DNA of 64,000 bases from Roseibium sediminis (GCF_008711325.1 NZ_VXDB01000003.1:124001-188000); one strand, 5' to 3'. Numbered from the stretch's first letter, positions 43,727 to 53,709 are shown. Translations and numbers: made by a program. Notes: a model not told the origin generated them from the letters alone.

Positions 43727-43987
43727 ATGAGCGAGAGCGACAACCAGACCGAGACCAATCCGGTAGGCGCTGCCCCCTCTCTGGCCACAAATGTTGCCGA
43801 TGCTCCGAAAAGGAAATTCGAGGACCTGCCCCCTGCCGCTCAACGCGCCCTAAGGGAAGCAGAAAAGCGCAGACAGGAAATCGATGCGAGGGGAGACGCC
43901 CTTCCGAAAGAAGTCGATGGCCGGGGCGGACTGGAGCCAACCCGGTACGATGACTGGGAAATCAAGGGTTTGACGGTGGATTTCTGA
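43727..43987 (+). CDS. DUF1674 / SDHAF4-type succinate dehydrogenase assembly factor
   Basis: An 86-residue protein of the DUF1674 family. The conserved end GLEPTRYDDWEIKGLTVDF (68-86) is the family signature, shared with eukaryotic SDHAF4, which binds flavinated SdhA and aids complex II assembly. The first 60 residues are disordered and charged. The ribosome-binding site (AAAGGAAACG) lies before the ATG. It is divergent from htpX, leaving 127 bases of promoter DNA between them. Confidence 0.85.
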   Translation: MSESDNQTETNPVGAAPSLATNVADAPKRKFEDLPPAAQRALREAEKRRQEIDARGDALPKEVDGRGGLEPTRYDDWEIKGLTVDF

Positions 43988-44052
43988 AATTCCACAATCG
44001 CTTCAAACCAAAAATCAGGCTCGTCAATAATTCCGCCATCAGGCCCGCATGG

Positions 44053-44067
44053 TTAAAGAGCATTTAA
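44053..44067. promoter_or_regulatory. CtrA-type box upstream of the dapC-like gene and ftsK
   Basis: A perfect TTAA-N7-TTAA (44053-44056 and 44064-44067), embedded in a GGTTAA...TTAACC inverted repeat, 55 bases before the dapC-like start codon. The gene pair it would control includes ftsK. Confidence 0.6.
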
Positions 44068-44122
44068 CCAAAGCCCCCCTATTGTTGGCGGCGCGTACGC
44101 ATGTTGTTGAGTTAGCTGATTC

Positions 44123-45346
44123 ATGAACCAGACTTCGTTTGCATATCGGCGTGGTGCGGCCCTGCCGAGTTCCAACCCCTTCCAGCGCCTTGCTGCTCTT
44201 TTGGCCGGCGTTGAACCGGGAATGCCCCCAATTGCCCTGACAATTGGCGAGCCCCGGCACGCCATGCCCGCTTTCCTGGGGCAGGTGCTTGCAGATAATC
44301 TTGCAGACTTCAGCCGCTATCCGGCCATCAACGGAACTCCAGAGTTCCGGCAGGCCGTCGCGTCCTGGCTGGACCGGCGCTACAATCTTGAGGGCCTCGT
44401 CGACCCAGAAAATGGGGTCTTGCCGCTGAACGGGTCCCGCGAGGGCCTGACCTTTGGCGCGATCGCTGCACGCGATCAGCTGAACAAGGGTCTGGATCAC
44501 CCTGTCGTCACTCTGCCGAACCCATTCTATCAGACATATGCAGCGGCCGCCCATGTCGCGGACGCAGAAGCTGTTCTTCTGGATGCTGTCCCCGGCCACC
44601 ACTTCCTGCCCGATCTCGACAGTCTCGATCCCGATCTTCTGGATCGCTGTGTTGCCTTTTACGTTGCCTCGCCGACAAATCCGGAAGGGTCTGTTGCGAG
44701 CCTCGAGTATTGGACAAGGCTGATCAAGCTTGCCCGCCAGCATCGCTTCTTCCTGTTTGCCGACGAGTGCTATTCTGAGCTCTACCGCACCACACCGCCT
44801 CCCGGAATTCTGGAGGCCGCAAAGGCCTTGGGTGAGGGGCTTTCAAATATCGTGGTGTTGAATTCCCTGTCCAAGCGCTCCAATCTGGCCGGGCTTCGTT
44901 GTGGTTTTGCTGCTGGCGATCCGGACTTCCTGCCCAAATGGGCAAGTTTCCGCGGTCTTGCTGCGCCGCAGGTGCCCATGCCGCATCAGGCGGTGGCCGT
45001 CCGCGCCTATGGCGACGAAGACCACGTCATCGAGAACCGCAGGCTTTACAACGAGAAATTTGAAGCCGCCGAGAAAATTCTTGGGCCCATTCTGGGCAAG
45101 GTGACACCCGACGCCGGATTTTTCCTCTGGCTCGATATCTCCAAATGGGGAGATGCCGTGTCCGTTACCCGCTCCCTCTGGGAAGAAAAGGGCGTCAAGG
45201 TATTGCCCGGAAGCTACCTCGCCTCCGATCAGAGCGACGGAAGCAACCCTGGCAGGACCTACATTCGCGTTGGTCTTGTCGCCCCTTATGACGAAACCGT
45301 TACGGCTCTGGAACGACTTGCCGACTGGCTGGGAGGCGCCGCATGA
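44123..45346 (+). CDS. dapC: Class I/II aminotransferase, DapC-like
   Basis: A 407-residue fold type I PLP aminotransferase. The PLP lysine is in [16 protein letters not shown] (about residue 255), with ASPTNPEGS and [11 protein letters not shown] upstream and a final Arg region [12 protein letters not shown]. Close relatives in alphaproteobacteria are annotated as succinyldiaminopimelate aminotransferase, the DAP-pathway step before desuccinylation; this is probable here, not certain. Its stop overlaps the ftsK start (ATGA, 4 bases), indicating translational coupling with the division translocase. A perfect CtrA-type box lies 55 bases upstream. Confidence 0.85.
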   Translation: MNQTSFAYRRGAALPSSNPFQRLAALLAGVEPGMPPIALTIGEPRHAMPAFLGQVLADNLADFSRYPAINGTPEFRQAVASWLDRRYNLEGLVDPENGVLPLNGSREGLTFGAIAARDQLNKGLDHPVVTLPNPFYQTYAAAAHVADAEAVLLDAVPGHHFLPDLDSLDPDLLDRCVAFYVASPTNPEGSVASLEYWTRLIKLARQHRFFLFADECYSELYRTTPPPGILEAAKALGEGLSNIVVLNSLSKRSNLAGLRCGFAAGDPDFLPKWASFRGLAAPQVPMPHQAVAVRAYGDEDHVIENRRLYNEKFEAAEKILGPILGKVTPDAGFFLWLDISKWGDAVSVTRSLWEEKGVKVLPGSYLASDQSDGSNPGRTYIRVGLVAPYDETVTALERLADWLGGAA

Positions 45347-48147
45347 AACGTGCAGGTACCGTACGCGCTACAAACCGGCGCTCCAACATCGACCTTCTGG
45401 ACACCGAAAGCCCGCTGAAGCGCTTCATGCGCCGCAATCTGGTGGGAGCTGCCGGACTGTCCATCATTGCGGCAACGGCTGCCCTCGCGGCCTCGCTTGC
45501 CACATGGTCGGTCAATGATCCGAGCCTGAACCATGCCACCGGGCATCCGGCCCAAAATGCGCTTGGAACACCCGGTGCAATCCTCTCTGATATCCTGATG
45601 CAGACCATTGGTCTGGCGACGGCAGTTTTCCTGATCCCGGTTGTTTTCTGGGGCTGGCGCCTGCTGGCAGGACAGGCAACACGGATCGGCGGCAAGCGGC
45701 TGTTCTACTGGTTGTTGGGCACCTCGTTTGCTGGCGGGGCATTGGCTGCCCTTCCGATCCCCGAAAGCTGGCCGCTGCCGACCGGCCTCGGTGGTTTCCT
45801 CGGGGATGCTGTCCACATGATTCCCGGTGCGTTCACAAAGAACCTGACCGAAGGCGCTGCCACGATCGTCGGCGTCATTGGTCTTGGTGTTCCAGCTGTC
45901 GTGCTTTTGGTAAAATCCGCTGGCTGGTTTGCGGGCGAACCTCGCGAAGCTGTTGCCAGTCCTACCCGCGCCACACCGGTCGGCCATGGCCGGAACCTTG
46001 AAGCGGATCTCGGACTTGATGACGACGAGGATGATGGCGAATCGCGCGTTGGCCACTATCTCAGTGCCTCTATCGGCTGGATCAGCCATTGGGGCCTGAT
46101 GCTGGTTGCCTTTGTCCGCCGCATGACAGGACAAGTACGCACCGCCCGTGCTCGCGATGAAGACTATCATGACGACGAAGACTTTGAGGACATCGTCGAT
46201 GACGAGCCACAGCAGCGCAAGGAAAGTCGTCTGACGGCTCTGCGCCGGGCCATCGCCGGTAAACTGATGCCGGATGATGCCGATGACGGCCTCGAAGATT
46301 TCTATGAGGAACCGGCTCCTGCCCGCAGAAGCGGCCAACAGGCCCATGCCGATGATGACGATGCTTACGGCTATGAGGACGAACCCTATTACGGTGAAGA
46401 GGGTGAAACCTTTGATCCGAATGATCTGATGATCAACAAGGGACGCGTTGCAGGCCCGGTTCCGGCGGCACCGGAGCCTACGGCCCAACCAGCAGTTCCG
46501 ATAGGCATTGCAAGCCCGGTACCGGAAGCCCCGAAAGGGCGCGTTGTACCGCCTGCTCCCCGCCCGAAGGAAGGCAAGCGCGTCGTCGCCGAGGCACAGC
46601 CGTCGCTTCTCGGTGCGCCGGAAGAGTACGAACTGCCGCCGCTGCGTCTTCTCGAAGAACCGAAGGCTGCCGGAAAAATGCCGGGACTTTCACCCGAAGC
46701 CCTGGAACAGAACGCCCGTATTCTGGAAGGTGTTCTGGAAGACTTCGGCGTGCGCGGTGAAATTCTCGAAGTGCGTCCCGGCCCTGTCGTGACACTCTAC
46801 GAGCTGGAACCGGCCCCGGGCATCAAGTCGTCCCGCGTGATCGGCCTTGCTGACGATATTGCCCGCTCCATGAGCGCGATCTCTGCTCGCGTCGCCGTCA
46901 TTCCCGGCAAGAACGCCATCGGCATCGAACTGCCGAACGCACGCCGTGAAACCGTTTACCTGCGCGAAATGCTGGCGTCTCAAGACTTCGAGAAATCCAA
47001 GTCAAAACTCGCTCTTGGTCTGGGCAAGACCATCAACGGCGAGGGAGTGGTTGCCGACCTTGCCCGCATGCCTCACCTGCTTGTTGCGGGGACAACCGGT
47101 TCGGGTAAGTCAGTTGCCATCAACACCATGATCCTCTCGCTCCTGTACCGGCTGACCCCGGACCAGTGCAAGCTGATCATGATTGACCCGAAGATGCTGG
47201 AACTCTCCATCTATGACGGCATACCGCATCTCCTGACCCCTGTTGTGACCGACCCGAAAAAGGCTGTTGTTGCTCTGAAATGGACCGTCCGCGAGATGGA
47301 AGAGCGCTACAAGAAGATGTCCAAGATGGGCGTTCGAAACATCGACGGCTACAACACACGTATCAAGCAGGCGCTGGAAAAGGGCGAGAACTTCACCCGC
47401 ACCGTCCAGACCGGTTTCGACCGCAACACTGGCGAACCGATTTACGAGGAAGAGGAACTGCCGCTGGAGCAGATGCCATATATCGTCGTCATCGTCGACG
47501 AAATGGCGGACCTGATGATGGTGGCCGGCAAGGACATCGAAGGCGCGATCCAGCGTCTGGCACAGATGGCCCGTGCAGCCGGTATCCACATCATCATGGC
47601 AACCCAGCGCCCGTCCGTGGACGTAATCACCGGTACGATCAAGGCAAACTTCCCGACCCGTATCTCCTTCCAGGTAACCTCGAAGATCGACAGCCGCACC
47701 ATTCTCGGCGAAATGGGTGCCGAACAGCTTCTCGGCATGGGTGACATGCTGTTCATGGCCGGTGGTGGCCGTATCCAGCGTGTCCACGGTCCGTTTGTCT
47801 CCGACAGCGAGGTCGAGGAAATCGTCAAGCACCTCAAGGTGCAGGGCACACCGCAATATCTTGAGGCTGTTACCGAGGAAGAAGACGGCGGCGACAGCCC
47901 CTATGATGGGGGCGGAATGTCCGGCGGGGGTGACGGCGACGGCAATGATCTCTATGACAAGGCCGTGGCAATTGTTCTCAGGGACAAGAAGGCATCGACC
48001 TCCTATGTCCAGCGCCGCCTGTCCATCGGCTACAACAGGGCAGCGTCCCTGATCGAGCGGATGGAGCAGGAAGGCCTGATCAGTGCCGCCAACCACGCGG
48101 GCAAACGGGAAATCCTGGTGCAAAACGGCGTTGAGGAAGATTTCTGA
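45343..48147 (+). CDS. ftsK: DNA translocase FtsK
   Basis: 934 residues. Four membrane spans lie in the first 190 residues (around 32-52, 80-100, 121-140 and 168-192). A Glu/Asp- and Pro-rich linker (to about 440) follows, then the RecA-like motor with Walker [15 protein letters not shown] (near 585) and Walker [15 protein letters not shown], and a gamma winged-helix domain at the end ([23 protein letters not shown]) that reads KOPS sequences. It anchors at the septum and moves chromosome ends apart before XerCD resolution. It is coupled to the dapC-like gene by a 4-base overlap; lolA follows after 88 bases. Confidence 0.98.
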   Translation: MKRAGTVRATNRRSNIDLLDTESPLKRFMRRNLVGAAGLSIIAATAALAASLATWSVNDPSLNHATGHPAQNALGTPGAILSDILMQTIGLATAVFLIPVVFWGWRLLAGQATRIGGKRLFYWLLGTSFAGGALAALPIPESWPLPTGLGGFLGDAVHMIPGAFTKNLTEGAATIVGVIGLGVPAVVLLVKSAGWFAGEPREAVASPTRATPVGHGRNLEADLGLDDDEDDGESRVGHYLSASIGWISHWGLMLVAFVRRMTGQVRTARARDEDYHDDEDFEDIVDDEPQQRKESRLTALRRAIAGKLMPDDADDGLEDFYEEPAPARRSGQQAHADDDDAYGYEDEPYYGEEGETFDPNDLMINKGRVAGPVPAAPEPTAQPAVPIGIASPVPEAPKGRVVPPAPRPKEGKRVVAEAQPSLLGAPEEYELPPLRLLEEPKAAGKMPGLSPEALEQNARILEGVLEDFGVRGEILEVRPGPVVTLYELEPAPGIKSSRVIGLADDIARSMSAISARVAVIPGKNAIGIELPNARRETVYLREMLASQDFEKSKSKLALGLGKTINGEGVVADLARMPHLLVAGTTGSGKSVAINTMILSLLYRLTPDQCKLIMIDPKMLELSIYDGIPHLLTPVVTDPKKAVVALKWTVREMEERYKKMSKMGVRNIDGYNTRIKQALEKGENFTRTVQTGFDRNTGEPIYEEEELPLEQMPYIVVIVDEMADLMMVAGKDIEGAIQRLAQMARAAGIHIIMATQRPSVDVITGTIKANFPTRISFQVTSKIDSRTILGEMGAEQLLGMGDMLFMAGGGRIQRVHGPFVSDSEVEEIVKHLKVQGTPQYLEAVTEEEDGGDSPYDGGGMSGGGDGDGNDLYDKAVAIVLRDKKASTSYVQRRLSIGYNRAASLIERMEQEGLISAANHAGKREILVQNGVEEDF

Positions 48148-48235
48148 ACGAAAGCAGACCGGGATTGCCAAAGCTTTGCCACACGAACCGGCTAGAGAAC
48201 CAGCCAACACTTGAGACAAACCTTCAAGGTGACCG

Positions 48236-48877
48236 ATGCCGATTCGCACGCTTGCTAGAACCGCACTGAAACTCGTTGCCATTGCAGGCATGTCCGTGGC
48301 CCTGTTGGGTCCGGCAGCCGCACTGAATGACAGTCAGCAAAAGACGCTCAGCGACGTCAATCGCTACTTCAATTCCGTGAAGACGATGCATGGCGATTTC
48401 GTGCAGTTCGGACCTGATGGTTCGCAGACGGAAGGCAAGTTCTATCTTGCCCGACCCGGAAAGGTGCGATTCTACTACAACCCGCCGGCAAAGCTGGACA
48501 TCATCGCCGACGGCAAGTCGGTCTCGGTGAAGGATCGGAAGCTGAACACACAGGATATCTGGCCGCTTGGCCAGACCCCGCTCCGCTTCCTTCTGGCGGA
48601 AAACATCAATCTTCAGACGGAATCCAAGATCCGCAACGTCGTTGCCGAATCCGATCTGATCACGGTTGTTCTGGAAGACCAGACCACCTTCAACTCCGGC
48701 ATGCTGACCCTGATCTTCGATGCCTCCACCTATGAGCTGAAGCAGTGGACGGTCACCGATGCGCAGGGCTTCGATACGTCTGTCGCGGTCTACAACGTCG
48801 TCTCCAACGGCCCGACAAATCCCGAGCTGTTCAAGATCGACTATCTGGCAAACACCCGCCAAAATCAGGGCAAGTAG
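48236..48877 (+). CDS. lolA: Outer-membrane lipoprotein carrier protein LolA family
   Basis: A 213-residue periplasmic carrier for lipoproteins between LolCDE and the outer membrane. A signal peptide is clear (basic start, hydrophobic core LVAIAGMSVALLGPAAA, cleavage near residue 30). The mature part shows the LolA beta-sheet pattern: NRYFNSVKTMHGDFVQFGPDG, KFYLARPGKVRFYYNPPAKLDIIADG and a WTVTDAQG strand. It lies downstream of ftsK on the same strand. The ATP-grasp gene follows 11 bases after its stop. Confidence 0.93.
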   Translation: MPIRTLARTALKLVAIAGMSVALLGPAAALNDSQQKTLSDVNRYFNSVKTMHGDFVQFGPDGSQTEGKFYLARPGKVRFYYNPPAKLDIIADGKSVSVKDRKLNTQDIWPLGQTPLRFLLAENINLQTESKIRNVVAESDLITVVLEDQTTFNSGMLTLIFDASTYELKQWTVTDAQGFDTSVAVYNVVSNGPTNPELFKIDYLANTRQNQGK

Positions 48878-48888
48878 GACAGCGCGAA

Positions 48889-49848
48889 TTGAGCGCCGCG
48901 TCCAACACTGCACACCGTTCGCTGGTCTCAAGGCTTCTTGAACCCTATTGTGAAAAACACGGGCTGACCCTGACCCTTCTGGATGAGCATGGCCATGGCG
49001 GCCATGTCGAGACGACTTCCGGCCGCCGCTGGTTCTTTCGCGGAACCCACTTTGATCTCAATCCCCTCGGCGCGTCGGAAATAGCGGACGACAAGGCGGC
49101 TAGCCTCGCTGCTTTGAATAAGTGCGGTTTGCTTACCCCCGAAAGCCTTTGCCTTTCTGGCCCGGTGGCCAGAGCAAAGGAAACGGCACTCACCTTCGCC
49201 GATGAGCATGGCTACCCACTCTTTCTGAAACCAAACGAAGGGCAGGAAGGTCTCGATGTCGAACGGCTTGAGACCCGCGACGACCTGACCGATTCAATTG
49301 ATCAGCTCCTCGCCAGGCACCGCCTTCTTTTGCTGCAGAAAGCGGTAGAAGGAGATGATCTCAGACTTCTCGTGCTTGACGGGGTTGTTCTGTGCGCGGT
49401 TCAGCGAACTCCTCCGGGTCTATGCGGAAACGGCAGAACGGCAATTCGTGACCTCATGGGAGAAAAGCTGAAAAAGCTGCTCTCAGATCCCCGTTGCCAG
49501 CGCGAGCTTGTCCGCCAGGGCCTCACATTCGATACGGTTCTGGAAGAGGGTCAAAAAGTCCGGCTGCTACCCAACGCGAACCTCTCAGCCGGAGGGATTG
49601 GAGCGCTCATTACGGATGTGCTCTCAAGCACGCTTGCAGATGCCGCGATCAAAGCCGCAGCCTGTCTCAATCTTCGCTATGCAGGGATTGATCTGATAGC
49701 AGCTCCGGATGGAACCTACCGGATACTGGAGGTGAACGCCGCCCCGGGCCTTGCGCGCCTCGCCGCACAGGGCGACATGGAAAAGGCAGTCGTTGCTGAA
49801 GTTTATGAGCGCGTCTTCGACGCGCTCACCTTTGGTCCGGATCAATAA
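48889..49848 (+). CDS. Stand-alone ATP-grasp ligase, cyanophycin-synthetase/GshF-like
   Basis: 319 residues read from a TTG at 48889, 11 bases after lolA; AGGA lies upstream and no ATG fits. An N-terminal region (1-75) contains RWFFRGTHFDLNPLGASEIADDK. The ATP-grasp part follows: GYPLFLKPNEGQEGLDVERL (Lys-containing beta strand and Gly-rich loop), a DDLRLLVLDGVVLCAVQRTPP block, and the metal-binding YRILEVNAAPGL near the end. These match the ATP-grasp domains of cyanophycin synthetase and bifunctional glutathione synthetase, enzymes that join an amino acid to an activated carboxylate. The Mur-ligase half of cyanophycin synthetase and the GCS half of GshF are absent. The substrate is unknown; a peptide-like or wall-related ligation is possible. 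Confidence 0.82.
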   Translation: MSAASNTAHRSLVSRLLEPYCEKHGLTLTLLDEHGHGGHVETTSGRRWFFRGTHFDLNPLGASEIADDKAASLAALNKCGLLTPESLCLSGPVARAKETALTFADEHGYPLFLKPNEGQEGLDVERLETRDDLTDSIDQLLARHRLLLLQKAVEGDDLRLLVLDGVVLCAVQRTPPGLCGNGRTAIRDLMGEKLKKLLSDPRCQRELVRQGLTFDTVLEEGQKVRLLPNANLSAGGIGALITDVLSSTLADAAIKAAACLNLRYAGIDLIAAPDGTYRILEVNAAPGLARLAAQGDMEKAVVAEVYERVFDALTFGPDQ

Positions 49849-50045
49849 TCGCCGAGCTTGATGTCGCGAGAATACTCCCCGTCGACTTCCTTCACCACGG
49901 CCTGACCACAGATCGTGCGGCCTTGTGTTGCATCATATGTCAGGGACGGGGAGCCCTGCAGCTGCCAGCCCTTGTTGAGAGCCTGTGTGACCCGGTGACA
50001 GAACTCGCTGTCATCAACGCCGGTAATGAAACGATAGAGCTTCAT
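49842..50045 (-). CDS. DUF1737 domain protein
   Basis: 67 residues of the short DUF1737 family: MKLYRFITGVDDSEFCHRVT at the start, ALNKGWQLQGSPSLTYD in the middle and GQAVVKEV near the end. The function is unknown. Its 3' end overlaps the convergent ATP-grasp gene by 7 bases. It lies 18 bases downstream of the CitE-like lyase gene on the same strand and probably shares its transcript. Confidence 0.88.
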   Translation of the reverse strand: MKLYRFITGVDDSEFCHRVTQALNKGWQLQGSPSLTYDATQGRTICGQAVVKEVDGEYSRDIKLGDY

Positions 50046-50063
50046 GAGTGTCTCTTGGATTTG

Positions 50064-50954
50064 TTATGCAGACGTGCGGGCGGCAATTGCGTCGGCAATG
50101 GCAATCGCCCGCCGTCCCATTTCCGCATGTAGACGCTCGACCATCTTTCCGTCCACCTGAATCGCGCCCTTGCTGGCATTTTCAGGCTTTTCGAATTCGG
50201 CGTTGATTTTCCGCGCCCAAGCGACTTCGTCATCCGAAGGCGAAAAGGCAAGATGGCAGGCTTCCACCTGCTTGGGATGAATCAAGGTCTTGCCGTCCAT
50301 TCCCATTTCCGCGCCTTGCGCGCATTCAGCGGCAAAACCGTCCGCATCCTGAAAATTGTTGTAGACCCCATCGAGAATGTCGATGCCACCCGCTCTTGCT
50401 GCGGCAACACAGGTCATCAGCCACGGCATCATGACCGCGCGCGCCGGAACCAGCCGCGCACGGGTTTCCTTGGCAAGATCATTTGTGCCCATGACAAAGC
50501 AGGAAAGGCCAACGCCCGCATCCCGCCCGCAGGCGGCAATTGCAGCCGCATTCAGCATGGCAAGCGGGGTTTCCATCATGGCCCAGAGTTTCAGGCCCTC
50601 GGGGGCATTCAGAACCTTGAGTTTTTGCGCAACTTCCTGAAGATCGGCAGGAGAATTGACCTTCGGGATCAGCACCGCATCGGGCTTTGCCTGAACGACC
50701 ATTTTCAGATCGTCCTCTGCCCAGGGCGTGTCCAGCGCATTGATGCGGATGACGACCTCACGCTCGCCATACCCGCCCGCTGAAACAGCATCCAGAATCT
50801 GCTGGCGCGCCTCCGCCTTCACATCCGGCGCAACGGCATCTTCCAGATCCAGGATCAGGCAGTCCACATCAAGGGTACGTGCCTTTTCGAGCGCTCGGGC
50901 ATTAGAGCCAGGCATGTAAAGGGCAGAACGGCGGGGGCGAAACGTATCAGTCAT
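50064..50954 (-). CDS. HpcH/HpaI aldolase family CoA-ester lyase (CitE/malyl-CoA lyase-like)
   Basis: A 296-residue TIM-barrel lyase that cleaves or forms carbon-carbon bonds in CoA esters such as malyl-CoA or citramalyl-CoA. RRSALYMPGSNARALEKA at the front binds CoA; DCLILDLEDAVAPD holds metal-coordinating acidic residues; VLIPKVNS, LWAMMETPLAML (Glu ligand) and GMDGKTLIHPKQVEACH complete the family pattern. The start at 50954 gives the usual MTDTFRPRRSALY end; eight further in-frame codons lie upstream. The exact substrate is unclear. The DUF1737 gene follows. Confidence 0.9.
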   Translation of the reverse strand: MTDTFRPRRSALYMPGSNARALEKARTLDVDCLILDLEDAVAPDVKAEARQQILDAVSAGGYGEREVVIRINALDTPWAEDDLKMVVQAKPDAVLIPKVNSPADLQEVAQKLKVLNAPEGLKLWAMMETPLAMLNAAAIAACGRDAGVGLSCFVMGTNDLAKETRARLVPARAVMMPWLMTCVAAARAGGIDILDGVYNNFQDADGFAAECAQGAEMGMDGKTLIHPKQVEACHLAFSPSDDEVAWARKINAEFEKPENASKGAIQVDGKMVERLHAEMGRRAIAIADAIAARTSA

Positions 50955-51128
50955 GGACAACCCTGTTCGATATTCCAAATCCGCCTAACCCTAGAGGAAG
51001 TTTTTGCATTGCGAAATCATTCGAAGGGCGGAATTGCATTTTTTGGCGGAGCTAGGCTGGGCTTTCATTTTGCAGTGCCACATTCACGCTGGGTCGCGTG
51101 ACATCGCTTGAAGGAGCGCTGCGACGTA

Positions 51129-52019
51129 TTAGCCCGATGTCTTTTTGGAAAAGATCATGTCCTTTGCCGCAATGACTGCTCCAAGCGTGATGGCAAGGCA
51201 TGCGGCTGCAACGACCCAGGTAAACTCGCCAAAACCGAAAGCAATGAGCAACAGGGTCGACAACAGCGGCGCAGAATAGGCCGCAGCGCCGAGAACCTGA
51301 ATGTCGCCGCGCTTTACGCCAATGTCCCATGTGAAGAAGGCAAGTCCCACGGGAAAGGCCGCGAGCGCCAGAACCGAGCCCCATTCGGTGATCCCGGCCG
51401 GCCAAATCGTTTCTTCCAGCACCAGATGGCAGACCACTGACAACAGCGCCGTCATGAGGCAAAAACCGGCCACTGCTTCGGTTGGAACCGCACCGAGTCG
51501 CCGGGACAGGACGGAATAGGTGGACCAGAAGAGACAAGAGGCAATTGCCGCGCCATAGCCAACGGCCGCTCCGCTTTGAAACGAGATCCCCTCACCACCC
51601 GATATCAGGAGCACCGCGCCGCCAAGCCCCAGAAGAGCACCTGCAACATGATGAAACCGCAGGCTTTCGCCAGGAAGAAAGGCCGAAAACACGACAATCA
51701 GCAAGGGCCACATGTAGTTGATCAAGTTGGCTTCAACCGGCGGCGCGTTCCGGATTGCGGTGAAATAGAAGAAATGAAACCCGAACAGGCCAATGGTTCC
51801 AAAGGCCCAGACCTTCAAGGGTTGTTTCAGGCGGCTGAGCCGACCTTTCATCGCAAGCCATGCCAAAGCAGCACCACCCGACAGGCCAAAACAGACGGCA
51901 TTCAGCAAAAACGGAGGAATTTGACCAGATCCCGCGCCGAAAAGTCCGAGCGTCGCCCACATCAACACCGCAGTAAGTCCAATCAGCGTTGCCCGCAGGC
52001 GCCCATTTTCCTCTGACAT
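51129..52019 (-). CDS. DMT-family transporter, YddG-like
   Basis: A 296-residue inner-membrane protein with ten predicted spans in two EamA repeats. The first is marked by LIGLTAVLMWATLGLFGA at the start and FGFHFFYFTAIRNAPPVEANLINYMWPLLIV, the second by GYGAAIASCLFWSTYSVLSRR. The NYMWPL segment is characteristic of YddG-type exporters of aromatic amino acids; this substrate is a guess by family. MSEENG at 52019 was preferred as start; five codons upstream are also open. Confidence 0.88.
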   Translation of the reverse strand: MSEENGRLRATLIGLTAVLMWATLGLFGAGSGQIPPFLLNAVCFGLSGGAALAWLAMKGRLSRLKQPLKVWAFGTIGLFGFHFFYFTAIRNAPPVEANLINYMWPLLIVVFSAFLPGESLRFHHVAGALLGLGGAVLLISGGEGISFQSGAAVGYGAAIASCLFWSTYSVLSRRLGAVPTEAVAGFCLMTALLSVVCHLVLEETIWPAGITEWGSVLALAAFPVGLAFFTWDIGVKRGDIQVLGAAAYSAPLLSTLLLIAFGFGEFTWVVAAACLAITLGAVIAAKDMIFSKKTSG

Positions 52020-52163
52020 CGCCCCCCCATTCAAAGGTTACGCAGTGTCATAGGGCGCTGGCGACAATTTGCGCAAGGCTTCTTTCGAACGCCGCTTGAT
52101 TGTCGAGGTTGTTTTGGGACATCTTGCGGGTCGATATCTGAACCGATCACTTTCGGAGATTTA

Positions 52164-52628
52164 ATGAGCATGACGGACATCCGCACACTGGGCATCGACG
52201 ACGCGCACCAGCTCGCCCCCCTCATTGCGGAAAACGCGCAGGCCCTTAAGCGCGGCGCGCCGCGCAGGCCGGACGAATTTTATGCAGAACGGATTTTGAG
52301 CGACAAGAACGCGGAAGTGATCGGCGCTTTTGCCAATGACGAACTCATCGGCTTTGCCGTCTATTTCGATTTGCCGGAGCTCATCACCGGCCTGCGCCTT
52401 GGCCAGCTGGACGACATTTATGTTCATCCGGACCATCGACAGAAGGGCACCGGTCGGAAAATGATCGAGAGCCTCGTCGAGGAAGGGCACAAGCGCGGTT
52501 GGCTACATTTGCGCTGGCTTGTTCCGGGCAAGAACGTTCCGGCCGTGGCGCTTTATGAAAAGATCGCCCAGCCGGATCATTGCAAAAGCTACCTTATCCC
52601 GATCGACCGGGTGGCCTCGGACCAGTAA
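52164..52628 (+). CDS. GNAT-family N-acetyltransferase
   Basis: 154 residues, complete GNAT fold: TDIRTLGIDDAHQLAPLI at the front, FANDELIGFAVYFDL (strand 2-3), and motif A LDDIYVHPDHRQKGTGRKMIESLVEEG with the acetyl-CoA pyrophosphate loop. The WLHLRWLVPGKNVPAVALYEKI segment matches motif B, as in spermidine or diamine acetyltransferase-like members, but the substrate is not known. CGGAG lies eight bases before the ATG. It converges on the DUF2125 gene with one base between the stop codons. Confidence 0.87.
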   Translation: MSMTDIRTLGIDDAHQLAPLIAENAQALKRGAPRRPDEFYAERILSDKNAEVIGAFANDELIGFAVYFDLPELITGLRLGQLDDIYVHPDHRQKGTGRKMIESLVEEGHKRGWLHLRWLVPGKNVPAVALYEKIAQPDHCKSYLIPIDRVASDQ

Positions 52629-52629
52629 C

Positions 52630-53709
52630 TCAAAGACCGGATACGTTGATCGCAGGCAAACGCCCGATTGGAAGAAAACCGATCCGGGCGTTGCCGTCTC
52701 TCACCGAAACGGGCAAGCGCACGGTCTGCGATCCGTCCTCAGCCGTCTGGGCTGTTCCAAGGGCTTGCGAAGCGCTTTTCAAGAGAGCAGGCAAGGAAGC
52801 CGCCTCCGGGAAATGCTTGAGAACAAGTGCCTCAAGCTTCTCGATCCCGGCAAGCTCGAGCTCAAGCTCACCATTCAGCAGCCCGACCGGATTGATGCTG
52901 AGCGTCCCGGAGAGGGAGATCCGACTGTCGGCGGTGGCAATCGATGCCGTAACCAGCTCGAATGGAAGGCTCCCGTCACCAAGACGTGGCAGATCTGGAA
53001 TCTGCGTACCTTCCAGCAGTCCCGCTCCATTTTGCACCCGAACCTGCAGTACACCGTCCAGGGCCGGAAAATCTGCCGGAGAACCCGCTGACATGATCTG
53101 CTCGGTCGACAGATAGACATCCAGATCGCTGACTTGCTCAGGTGCCCGGCGCACATGAACCGAGGCCGTCTTGGCTTCAAGACGTGGGAAGAGGGTCGTC
53201 TCACTGCCCGCCAGCACGGGCTCAGTTACAACGAAATCGATCTGGTTGGGTCCCCGGTCACCGAGTTTCAGGCTCGCCTGCACCAGCTCCCATGTTCCGC
53301 TCAAAACCTCACCCAAAAGCGGATCCTTGAGTGCCAACGGCCCATCTGTTTCAGCAATGACATGCCAGGGGTTATAGACGAGGGCAACGCCACGTACCGG
53401 GCCGAGCTGAACAGCCTGCCCGTTCTCCATTTGGGCCCCGGCAGAGCTGCAATAAACTTCATAGCGGAACGGATAGCCGCCAATTCTGCGATCCTGACAG
53501 GTCACCTGTGTCCCGGCAGCAGCCAGACGGCCGAGCTCGGCATCCATCTCCCGCTCAACAACGGAGCGACCGTAAGCCCAAGCACCGGACCACAGCGCCC
53601 CACACAAAATGACGAACCCGCCGAGGAATATGACTTTGCGGGCAACGTTTCGTTTGGGAGCTTCGGGCTGTGCGGTCATGGCGCAGAACTTCTTTCTCTC
53701 GGCAATCAT
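52630..53709 (-). CDS. DUF2125 domain-containing membrane-anchored protein
   Basis: 359 residues. A single N-terminal membrane anchor (about 25-45, VIFLGGFVILCGALWSGAWAY) is followed by a periplasmic region matching DUF2125: VTCQDRRIGGYPFRYEVYC (Cys and aromatic residues), LVYNPWHVIAETDGPL, and a C-terminal part ending RIGFLPIGRLPAI. The function is unknown; the family is confined mostly to alphaproteobacteria. ATG at 53709 was chosen because GGGG lies 8 bases upstream; starts at 53679 and 53736 are possible. It is divergent from the ChaC-like gene. Confidence 0.85.
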   Translation of the reverse strand: MIAERKKFCAMTAQPEAPKRNVARKVIFLGGFVILCGALWSGAWAYGRSVVEREMDAELGRLAAAGTQVTCQDRRIGGYPFRYEVYCSSAGAQMENGQAVQLGPVRGVALVYNPWHVIAETDGPLALKDPLLGEVLSGTWELVQASLKLGDRGPNQIDFVVTEPVLAGSETTLFPRLEAKTASVHVRRAPEQVSDLDVYLSTEQIMSAGSPADFPALDGVLQVRVQNGAGLLEGTQIPDLPRLGDGSLPFELVTASIATADSRISLSGTLSINPVGLLNGELELELAGIEKLEALVLKHFPEAASLPALLKSASQALGTAQTAEDGSQTVRLPVSVRDGNARIGFLPIGRLPAINVSGL

